Translations under genes and position numbers: made by a program
Shown here: positions 1-12,200 of the stretch, in pieces
Layout of the letters: the number at the start of each line of letters is the position of its first letter
Numbering within the stretch: position 1 is the stretch's first letter
Notes under the pieces: model-generated
What the model was told of the DNA's origin: nothing
Databases searched by the model: none
Seen by the model: the letters and a program-made list of their open reading frames with translations, nothing else
Origin: Hippopus hippopus
Taxonomy: Eukaryota; Mollusca; Bivalvia; Cardiida; Cardiidae
Direction of reading: 5' to 3'
Assembly: GCA_946811185.2 (NCBI GenBank)
Contig: OX328108.1
Span: 22,515,239 to 22,579,238 of the forward strand
DNA length: 64,000 nt

Positions 1-243
1 AAGACCATTACGTACACATATATCTACACGAGATACTACTTACGGCCGGGAAGGACGGGTCGGACGCCAACTGTGACGGCGTTATCTTTATGACGAAAGC
101 AACGTGCACGGGCAAACCATTTCCGACGTACGCGCTCTGTGACGTCAGTAAAGTGAATTCCTCTATAACGGCGTGTGGGGACGTCACGATATTTCTCAGC
201 GGGGATAACCCTGACCCTATGCGGTTTTGGTTTTCGTTTTATG
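1..243 (+). CDS. Receptor ectodomain exon (cut by window start)
   Basis: The frame starting at position 3 is open for 80 codons to a GTAAGA donor at 244, while the other two forward frames contain stops. The translation has four Cys (in ANCDG, ATCTG, ALCDV, TACGD) and ends in an aromatic stretch (RFWFSFY). It is GC-richer than the intron that follows. The exon leaves one base over (phase 1), which joins the two leading bases at 16198 to give a Val codon. The fold is not recognised; an Ig-like domain is possible. Confidence 0.6.
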
Positions 244-3200
244 GTAAGAATCTATTAAAATCATCATAATTCTCAATATCATCATAAACATCATCAACCT
301 AATCATCATGTTAATAATTATCATCATCATCATCATCATCATGACTGGTTGAAAGAATATTTTCCTAATGATTATAAAAATATTGCTGAGACTAAGTTTC
401 GGGTAGTCTAGACAAAGATCAGACTGCACATAACCTTTTTACCGACATTTGAATTCAACCTGCAAATGTAATACAGTCGAATTCGACGCCGCACTTTCTG
501 CACAAGGAGTGCTACAGGCAAAAAATCTCTGTTCAATGCCCCGCCCCTCTCAAATATTCATTGAAGTGAGGAGTAATTAACAATCGTTACGAAAAACCAG
601 ACAGTTTTGCCTGCAACTGAATTAGTAAATATTTATTCTACACCAGCACGAACATCCAGTCTATACAATTATCTGCTGATCGTGTGTGGCGAAAAACACC
701 AAGATGTTCCGCATTGTAGTGCAACCGGAAGTCATAAGAATGCCAAAACTTCCTGGATCAGAGCCACAATGCGTGATTGTAATTGGTGTTAATGAATGTG
801 TTAATTGTTTTTGCAAAACCTGGTAAATCGTATTGGGAACCTACAAGTCTAGAATTTGCTTTTGTGATTCATCCCTGACATTTTCAACCACATTTAAATT
901 TTCTTCAATGGTGAGAACAGACAACATGATTAGTCTGGGCTTTCGCCATGAATAACCAAAATAGATACAAGCGGCGCCCTGGGAGAAGGCATCTTCATGA
1001 TGTAGTGCATCAGGCCCGTCGTTACATTATAGGGCTTGCAACACGCGAAAAGGGGTATTCGGACATTTGCGTAAAGTGTCGTCTCGAATCAGCCTGTGCA
1101 GTCCGCGCAGGCTTATCCGAGACGGCACTTTACGACTACATTAGATTTTGTGCTACAGTAGACTTCACCCTGGAGAGACCTTACGTTCTTGCTCCAGATC
1201 AACGTTACTGCTCCTGTCAATTAAACGTACCCGCTCCAGGTAAAAACATGGCCGCTCACACAAGATTTTGCAAGGTATGCACAAAAACATAATTTTTTGA
1301 CATGTTAATAAATAGATATGCAGTTGAAGGTTGTCGCACGGAATGTCTGGGATGTCAGTGCACGTTAATCTGTTGTTCTTTTGGTGGTTAATCGTTTGTT
1401 GAAGACGTTTAATCCGACAAACTTCCGTCGGCGACTACGATTTCTGGAAAATCAATACTTGGAGTCTCCAAAAACCTTTGTAAAACATATATACTCGGTA
1501 TTCTGAAGTGTGTACTGTGTCAGATGACCTATATAATGATTATTCCTCACAACTATAAACCGAAAAAATTTACATTGCAATTATAAAGCGATATTTTGCC
1601 ATTTTTGCATTGCAACGTAACATGCTCCTGAATTCAATACGACGATCCAGCTCCTGGGTTGAAACACGGTAAGCGTAAGTCTTCGAGTTACAGTAAACAA
1701 TTTTGTCATTTTGGTCAAGATTTTATATTAATTATCGTGGTCACAGCCATAGATTCGTCACCGTTGATAATAGCAATAATTGTCATTATGAACGACCAAC
1801 TATATATTCCAAATCAGCTGAACATCTATAGACATCGGTTTATATATTAGTTTGAGGCTAAATAGTAAATTCTACAGTAAATTCTACAGAAATGTAATAC
1901 ACCCGAAAAGAACAAGTGCAGTGTTCAACACTGTGGCATAGCCACATCTCTAAGATTACATTGTCATCCTTATTTGGTGTTGTGGTTAGTGAACATATTT
2001 TACACGGCCTACTGTAAAAAAACCTGTATGTTTTAATCCTTTCCAAATACTTCATACTTTAAATAAACTGATGTAGAATACTAAGCAAAACATTGGGCAT
2101 TTTTTCCTTTTCTCACAATGTATTCTATCCAATGAGATAAGTATCTTTCAGTTTAGTTACATTTTAAACTCTTTTCTGCAACTTGATTTTTCTTATTTGA
2201 GTATAAAATGTCTTTGGTCGCCTTTTTGGCTTATTAAGCCAAAGATTTGTCTTCTTCCTTTTCCCCATCGTTTTCACATTTTATCTGAAAATAAAACATA
2301 CATGATTTATAAGTGAGCGTTTTAAATGTACGAGTATTAACCCATTGGGTGTCTAATAAAAAAAATCGTCTGCAACATGGTTTCTTTCAGTATGAAAATA
2401 TGAAAATACCTTTAAAAAACCTGCCGTAGATAATTACATTAATTCCTTTTTTACCCCTTATCTATAGTAACACTACACGCAAATAGTGAAATCTCATGAT
2501 CAGGCACCGCCAGCTTCGGTAGCGGCTGATCTGGGACTGCATTATTTGCCTATGTCGTTTTCTGGTGTCAAAAGATTTAAGAATTTACCGGATCTGTTTT
2601 CGTGCAAAAAATCACAAACTATGCATCTATATAGTGTATTTCACAAAAAAAGGCTTGTTAATTTGAAACAAATTCGTCATTCGACATTCGTAAGCTACTT
2701 TAAGATCTAATTAGGGTCTACTGTTTTGCAAAGGTGTGAAAAGTGAAAAAAATCTATACATATTTAAATCATAGTATTAGATATAACTAGATGCTTTTAG
2801 GTGTGCAGCTGACAAGGCATATGGTTGGTTGTTCGTTGATGATAATTATTATTCATTTACATTAACGAAGAGGAGTCTTGTGATGACGATATCGAAGATG
2901 ATAGTTATAAATAATAGTTATGGATCTTGTGCATGATAGTTATGACAGTTATGGACCTTGTGCATGATTCTGTTTGTCATCAAGCTCTTAATGTATATAA
3001 TGATAATTTCATTTCAAAAGCATCAAAAATCAGGACAAGAAACCTGACTGACAGAAAGACCGAAAGACGGACAGACAGACAGTTATACATATTGATCAAA
3101 AAAACAAATTGTTTGATTAAACTCGTAGACAATCGCTTATAATATCGTACTCTGTTTCAACTCAGGAGCTGGATCGTTTTACTGAGTTTTGGAGCGTGGA

Positions 3201-6200
3201 GCGTTGCCTATAAAAATGACAGAAAGTTGCTCGATAATGAACATCGTATATTTTTTGTTTAGAACTGTGGTGAATAAAGCATATATGAATCACTTGGCAG
3301 AGCACAAACTTCAGAATATCGTGTTTGTATGTTTAAAATGCTTTTGCTGACTTCCGCGTGTTGATTTTCAAGAAATCATAGTCGCTGACGGAAGTTTGTC
3401 GGATTATACGTCTTCAACAAACAACCAACAACCAAAAGAACAATACAGAAATATGCACTGACATCCCAGACATTCCGTGCGACAACCGTCTACTGCATAT
3501 CTATTCATCTGATTGTCAAAGATGTATGTTTTGGTGCTTACCTAGCAAAATTCTAGGGCGCAGCCATGTTTTTACCTGGAGCGGGTACGTTCAATTGGCG
3601 GGAGCAGTTACGTTGATCTGGAGCAAGAACGTAAGATCTCTCCAGGGTGGGCTTGCGCTAAACAGAAAATTACATAAAAACTGAAAGTGTCGTTTCGGAT
3701 TAGTCTGCGCGGACTGGGCAGGCTGATCCGAGACGACACGTTACGCAAATGTCCGAATGCCCTTTTCGCGTGTTGCAAGCCATATGGATCTATTTGTTCT
3801 AAAAATCAACTGAATTATGAGTAAGAGTGGTTCTTTGACATGTAGAAACTCAACGGTGACAAAAAGTTTCGACCAAAGTCAGCCTTCGCGGACTGCGCAG
3901 GTTGACGTAAGTCGACAGCTTTTGCAGATGCATTAAGCCTCTTACACAGAGCGTGGCTCAGCTATGTACTCATCTTTTAAACCGATGGATAGACTACAAT
4001 TCGGTTGCAATAGTTATTAATTTCAATGAAGAAGCGAGCGATAATGACCCAAAATCAGAGTACATGCTTCGTACAGTTTGATCTTAATCGATGCTCTCTG
4101 AAAAAAAAAAAAAGTTGCTTATGTTGCTCTTTGGATCTACTCTTATACTGCGAAATAAGTTACAACGGAAAATTTCGAACCGATAGTATAATTATAAGAA
4201 ATATGAATTTCAAAATTATTTTCCCAGGAAAACTTTCACAACATCGGACAGTGTAGACCAAGGATCAATTGACACTTAGGCTCCTAAACGCGACTCAGTG
4301 GCCCTTTGCAGACATTGTAGATCAAGATCAGACTGCACAGAACGTGCAGCCTGATCTTGAATCCATACAGTCTGATAAAGCCCCTGTCACCCCAAACTAT
4401 ATCTTAGAACGTTTCACCTCGTGTTAACAGATTCGTTAAATGCGTTGCAGTCGGAGAAGAACGTGTAATTTTGACCTAATGATGCCTAAGAGCCCCGTAA
4501 CACCAAACTAGATCTTTGAACGTTTAATCCTGACCTAACAAAACCGCAAAACGGGTTGTGGTCGGAGCAGAACGTGTAATTTCGGTCGTTTTGCCAACAT
4601 ACTCGTACTGCCAACTGATGCCCGACTGCACCACGTTGTAACATTTCCGTAATGGATCGAAGTACGGCAGTTTCGTTTATAGTACGTCCATCTCTTTTTA
4701 AGTACGTTGTCCCTCCGTCTAACTACAGGACGGGATGGACGGCAAAAAATTTTGAGCAGGCTCAAAGTTCTGGAGCACCCTTCCCGTCTTAGCCCGTCCA
4801 TGAAGTTCGTAAACAGGTCGTAAAACGTTGCCACTACGTCTTCTCCGTTCGAACACAGTTTGAGTCCGTTTCGCAATAATTTTCGGAATGTGTGACGGGT
4901 GTGTTAGGAGATATTTTTCTCCAAATAATAAGTTTGAAGTAGCATTAATCAGGTTTTTACTATCGACTTGAAAGTTGATTTAACTTATTTAGTAGAATAA
5001 GGGTTAAACAACAGAGTTGCAAACAGATTCTGTCACAATAATGCCCTATCTTAAGTAATTTTATATAATAACTAGTATCAAAATTCTAATGACCACCTGA
5101 TACATTGTATGCATTGAGGACGATGAAATTTAATTCTGTAGTAAAATAAATAAATTTAAAAATCGAATGTCAAAATGCAGATGTAAATTATCTGCCAATA
5201 CCCATGAGTTTATCTGCGTCTTTTTCAATCGACTATTTTTATTTCAAATAAAAGGGAATTTCAACAATAAACACAGAGATACGTGACGGGTTTTTAGCAG
5301 TTGAAAACATTGATGGCAAAAAGGGGCAATTACTTGATACATCATCATAATCATCACCATAGTCCAAATATTCGTCATCAATCAATCAGTAAGTCAGCCC
5401 ACTACTAAACTGAAGCTGGTTTGCTGAGCAAATCCACTTATTGTGGTCGTTCTGACCGAAATGAAAAACTCTGATAACGCGTGCGCTCTACGTATTCTAC
5501 GTTCATTTTTACCAGTACATCCCAACCGTCGCCATCGTATATGCTTGAGTGTACTTTGTCCTATATCTTTTACACCTTTAAGGTGTACGACCCCTAACTC
5601 TCATATTAAAAGACGAAAGCCGCCGCGATTGGCCGAATAGCCTTTATGAAAACGTCGATGTTACACGATATTTACCGGTAATTTAGTGAGTCTACGGCCC
5701 GTAACTCTCATATTAAAAGACGGTAGCCGCCGAGATTGGCCGAATAGCCTTTACAAAAACGTCGATATTTACCGATGAGGTAGGGGTCGTAATGTGGCAG
5801 GGTCACTTTTCATATGACTTGGCTGTAGAGCCAATCTATCTACCTGTGTCGTGGTTCAATGGTCATTTCCCGCCAAATCAATCACATGACTATATTTTTC
5901 ACTCAGTCACTAGCATTTGTTGAAGAAACACTGTGTGTTTTGATTTTGAAAAAGGATTTTTGAGAAAAGAGTTTTTGAGATTTACCTAATAGTCACGGAG
6001 GAGTGAGAGCATTTGGCTTGATTGGTGGAAGAGATCTAAAGCACTTAGTTCCTCAAATTGAGTGTTGGTTCTCTTGGTCGGTTCTCTTGATATTTGAGAC
6101 CGACAATAAAGATCAAAAACAGAGACAATTTTTCATTTCTTCCAAGACTTGTCCATAGTAGAAGAACCCACCTTTTAATAAGCAGAAAGTCACAGTTAGT

Positions 6201-9200
6201 TTACTGGAGACCCTGTTATATTTTGGCGCCCAACGTTGTGTACTTGGACTAACCCATGGAAGAATTGTTGTGACAATGGATTAATCTATTCAAAGGCTAC
6301 AGGTAGTGCTGAACAGTGAACTGAGTCGTGATCTGCATGATCGCACATACTTGCCTGTGTTTTACGTTTTATTGGGAACACCCTTTACTCACCTGAGGAC
6401 AGATTTTTATTTTGAGGGGGGAGGAGATGAAATAAACTGACTGTTGTATGTGTGTCTACATCGCGGGTGATTGGTAGAACAGCTGATTGTGATCGATTAG
6501 GAGCGAGTCTGATCTGAACAGTGGAACTGTGCTACAGTGAAAAGTTGATTAGTTAGATAAATCAGAAACTCTAGGATAAGTGTTTGTGTATTTTAGGATT
6601 TAGGATTGGAATCTGTAAGTAGATGTTTTATTTGTAAATGTATCACTGACTTCAATATCTCCCTTTTCCACGATGTTTGTCTAAAATTTTGTATTATCTC
6701 CCTGAACCACAATGTTTTCGTAATTTTTTTTATCATATGGTTGCTTTGTTTTGAATGAGCAAATCAGCCAAATGGTATAGCCCATAACACTACTTACTGC
6801 CCTATCCTCTTCTTGCATGATGTTTGTATGAAAATTGTTATCGCCTGGTTGCTTTGACTGAAATAGCCAAAATAGCCAAGTGGTAAGGTTCACTAAATTT
6901 CTGCTATTGTTGTTTACTATTGTAGATCTTATTTGAATTACCTGGTATTTTTTGTACGAGAGAAATCATTTTTGAGTGCAAGTATTTTTCAGTCTGAGTG
7001 TGTTTCACAGGTTCTGTACTAACAACTGGTTAACACATCTATATTTTCTTCTGTCTATCCCTACCCTGTTGTCATTTTCCATTTGAACTTCGACCCTTCC
7101 CAGTCCTCCATTTTGATTGGTTGATATTCACTTCATGTTGGATTTTTTGTTTCTGATTGGATAGTCTCTACTTCCTGTTCTGACATCATCAATTTGGTCT
7201 GGTTCCCTGCTTGCTTCATAGTTGAATTGTATGGTGGACCCATTTGTTAAATTTTCTTTGCTGGTTCCCGGCTTCATGTCATATGACTTCCAGTGAACTT
7301 TAACCTCAGCGTGTTGATACCTTTTCATTGGCTGCCTGAATGTAACCTGCATTTTGTGGTTGACCTTCCATGTCATGTGACTTCCAGTGAACCTTAACCT
7401 CAGCGTGCTGATACTTTTTCATTGGCTGCCTGAATGTTACCTGCATTTTCGGTTGACCTTTGACTTTGTTTCTTACAGGTAAATAAACAAGTTTGGCTAG
7501 TTAACTGAAACATTGAACTTTGTCAGATTTTTTTATTTTTTGAAATTAATTGTCACTTTGCAGAAATAATTACATAGTGACAACTCAATTGAAATTTTTA
7601 TTTTTGTTTAATGCATATTTGATAGCACTTGTATGCATTAATTATTAGATTAATTAATTTTTTTATAGTAATCAATTTGATTGATTACTATATTATAAAT
7701 TGATCTTGATATTATGTAGGAACAGCACTCTGTCCCTATTTCATATCAGAGCTTCTTGTTGTACTGTGGAATCATACGATTGCACTTCACTGGATTTTTT
7801 TTATATTTCATCTCATGTGAAATTGAACAATTTCTTATGACATGAATTGATTTGAAAATTTTCTGTGCATATTTTTTTCACAGAAGAATTGATCATTTGA
7901 CTTTGTAAATAACCACATTATAGATGCTGTAAATAATTTTCATACCAGTACACGCTTGAATCAAACATTCTGTCTGACTGTCTGTCCATGTTAATGTAGT
8001 GATACAGTGAGCGGATCACCACAGGGTAATAATCGCTGACCATAAATGTGTGATACCTTTTTAACATAAAGGGAAGTAACCACTGAGTTGCAAAACATTG
8101 TAGAGGAAAATACTTTATGCCATACATGGCTATGTGATACCCTTTGTAGAATAAGGGGAGGAAATTATTGAGAGGTAAAAGAAAACATTGTGGCAGAAGA
8201 CAACAAAAGTGTAATGTCATTTACTAAGCTCATTGTTTGTAAATACTAGAGTTTTGTATTGATTTTTTCAGGGAAACTTATTAGTTTGATTGACAGCAAC
8301 ACCCTTTACTTGATATATCCTAATATCAAGACCCTTGCTACCCTTTACTTACAGTGAAACCCTTTACCTACTATGCACCCATATCAAATATACCATTGAT
8401 AATCATTGTGACCCTTTACTTTTGTACCCTATTTAACTTAGGGAAGTGACATACCCTATTGTGTGAATATACAAGGTATCCCAGTGTAATTACCTAGTAA
8501 AGGGAGGTAATTAAAAAAAAAAATTTTTTTTTAGCATATGTGAGTTTGCTACCTTGTTATTAAAGGGAGGTAATAAGAAAAGTGTTTGCAAATGTGATAT
8601 TGTGCTGCCTCATCAAAGGGAGGTAAATTTTTTTGCTTCACCTGGAGCTGTGATATAGTACCACACCACAATAAAAGGGAAGTAATTAGAGTGTTACACT
8701 TCACCTTGGATCTGCAGATAGAACATCTGCATTACATTTTACAAGCTTACAGTTCCACAACATTGTGACAGAGAGAGAAATTATTTGTTACACTTTGTAA
8801 CATTGGAGACTCTAGTCCTTTTGTCATAAAAGGATAAGGTATTATTACAAATACACCATGTCAGATACAGAGGAGAGCAAGATTGGAATGGCTGCAGGTG
8901 GATTTTCGGAAAGTGATAGGAAACTTATTGATGCTTTTCACCAACTGCATATTGTGCCACAGGTTGAGACATCTACTGACTTGCTTCGATTTCTGTCACA
9001 GTTTGGAAAACTTGTATCAGATCATGATCCATCTCCATCAACTACGTCTCACCATTTTCCGAAACTTTCCACATTTTATGGTGATGAAAGCAAAAGCGAC
9101 ACATCATGGGAGACTTTTAATTACGAGATCACGTCATTATTGACTGAAAAAGTTTTCACCAAGGAACAGATTCTTCTTGGAATTAGGAGAGCTGTTAAAG

Positions 9201-12200
9201 GCACTGCAGCAGACATACTCAGGAGACTAGGACCTGGAGTAACATTGGAAGCTGTTCTACAGAAATTCCAAAGTATCTATGGAACAATAGAGTCTAAAGA
9301 GAGCATTCTGAGAAAATTTTACTCGTGTCAACAGTTGCCGAAGGAAACAATCACACAATATTCAACTAGACTGGAGGAAATTTATTCCCAAGCAGTCACA
9401 CTTGGTGCATTACCCCAGGATGACAAAATTTTACAAAGAGTGCTGTACCATGGATTGACAACTGATATCAAACACATGGCTACATACAAAAATGATGTCA
9501 TTCAGGATTATGACATGTTCAAGATTGAACTAAGAAAAATTGAAGCTGACTTGACTTCTAGCAGTCAGAAACAATGCCATGCACAAGTGAATGTAGATAA
9601 GAAGCCATCCGAACTTGGAGAAATAAAAGAGCTGCTACAAAAGTTGAATGAGAGAATTGACAAGATTGAAAAGCAGCAAGAAGACATAAAACAAAATCAA
9701 GGACACTCTAACCAACAAAAGTTCAGGAGACAAAAACAGAGAGGAAACTACAGAGAAGATAGTCACAATCAGGGCGGAGAGAGAAAGAAGAGACCGTTAG
9801 GATCTACCACTTTTGTACCTACCTGTTTTGGCTGCAATGGAAAAGGGCATATGATCAAAGATTGTCCAAATGCAGTAAAAAGACAATGCTACAATTGTCA
9901 ACAATATGGTCATATAGCTAAAGACTGCCCAAACTAGTATGTGCCTCTGTTGGTGGGTCGCACTTAGGCACCGGAAAGAAAGACCCCAAATTAGTCGGAA
10001 ACACCAATGAGGTCTCCATTCAAATAGAGAACACTAGAGCTAACGCTTTAGTAGATACAGGAAGCTGTATCAGCACTGTATCAGAGTCTTTTTATAAAGA
10101 CAATCTTTCAGGCGTTGAAATCCAGCCTTTGGATAATATTATAAAGGTTGAATGTGCTGATGGACAGCCATTACCTTACAGTGGATACATCGAAGCTGAT
10201 CTTACTGTTTTAGATGGCGTTCCAAAATCGTCCACTACTTCATGTTTATTTCTGGTGACACCTGACACCAATTATTCTTCTTCAACTCCAGTTATATTGG
10301 GAACTAATATTCTAGATGTTTTATTACAAGAGTGTCAGCACAATTTTGGACATCAATTTTTACAGTGTGCTGCATTGCAAACACCATGGTATCTTGCCTT
10401 CAGAGGTTTGGTCCTCAGAGACAGAGAATTAAGGAAGAATGGATATCAAATTGCTATTATAAGATCTGCAGAGCTGCAAAAGATCATCTTAGGACCAAAC
10501 GAGACACGAACGATAAAAGGACTTACCGATAAAGAAATAGGCCATCCCAAAACAACGGCTCTCCTACACGAATCATTAGACTCTTCCTTGCCCGACTTTG
10601 TTGACATTTCTCCTGAAGTAATCGATTACGAACATGGAAAGACCAAAGTTGTAAATGTAACCATTTCAAATGTTACAACAAATAGTGTTGTGATTTCTCC
10701 AAAGACAATACTATGTGAACTACAACCAGTCAAAGTGGAAGACATAGAGGATCACATAGAAAACATTGAAGAAAATGAGATTTTGAAGCAGGTCCATATA
10801 GACACAAACAAGAAATTGGATCCGGATCAGTTAGGCAACATCAACAGTCTGTTGCTGAAGCACATTGACATTTTTTCTACTGGAGAATCTGATATTGGAT
10901 TTTGCGACAAGATAAAGCATCGCATTGATCTAACAGATGATACACCTTTTAAGCAAAAGACTAGAAGAATCCCTCCAGCTATGGTGTCTGAAGTAAGACA
11001 ACATATTGAACAGCTGTTGTCAACAGGGATAATACGAAAGTCCAAGTCACCCTGGTCCTCTAACGTGGTTTTGGTCAGGAAGAGAAATGGGAAGCTCCGG
11101 ATGTGTGTGGATTATCGAATGTTGAACAAGAGAAGCGTAAAGGACGCATACGCTCTACCAAAGATTGAAGAAATCTTTGATGTTTTGCAAGGGAGCAAAT
11201 ACTTTTCTACCATTGATATGAAATCTGGGTATCATCAGATAGAGGTTGAAGAGATACACAAGGAAAGAACAGCCTTTAGTGTCTCAAATCTTGGATTTTT
11301 TGAATATGTCAAGATGCCATTTGGGTTGACTAATGCCCCGGCAACGTATCAACGCCTTATGGAGGAGTGTCTAGGCGATTATAATATGACTATATGTGTC
11401 ATATATCTAGACGATCTGATCATCTTCTCGGATACGTTTGAAGAGCATTTACGACGTCTAGATCTTGTGTTGACAAGATTGAAAGAGTGTAAGCTGAAAC
11501 TCTCTCCTGAAAAATGCTTCTTCATTCAGGACAAGGTTCCATTTTTAGGCCACATTGTAAGCGAAAATGGTGTTGAAACAGACCCCAGCAAAATAGACAA
11601 GATCAGGAACTGGCCTACTCCAACAAATGGTGACGAACTTAGGTCATTTTTGGCATTCTGTGGCTATTACAGACGATTCATTAAGGATTTCTCCAAAATT
11701 ACAAGACCCTTAGCAGATCTGTTGCCACCTACAACATTCAAGAAGAATAGTGCCAAAACAAAACCCTGGACCTGGACAGAAAATGAGCAGCATGTATTTG
11801 AACACCTAAAGGAAATACTTACTAATCCTCCAATTTTGGCTTATCCGGATTTTACAAAACCCTTCGAGCTCCACACAGATGCGTCAGGAAAAGGTCTCGG
11901 AGCAGTCCTGTACCAAAGTGATGGAAAACACAAGAGAGTAGTAGCCTATGCTAGTAGAGCTCTTAACAAAGCTGAAAGGAATTACAGTGCCTACAAGCTT
12001 GAGTTCCTAGCATTAAAGTGGGCTGTAACAGAGAAATTCTCTGAATATTTGGCTATAAACCATTTTACGGTTTTAACGGATAATAACCCGTTGACATACG
12101 TCTTAACAACAGCCAAATTAGATGCTACAGGCCAGAGATGGGCATCGGCTCTTGGAGAATTCGATTTTGATATCCAGTATAGATCTGGAATGAACAATGC

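Noticed and set aside
948..1292. 114-residue open frame with several Cys
   Set aside because: It overlies the inverted-repeat arm of the foldback element; the same sequence recurs inverted at 3540-3790 and in MITEs, so it is not a gene.
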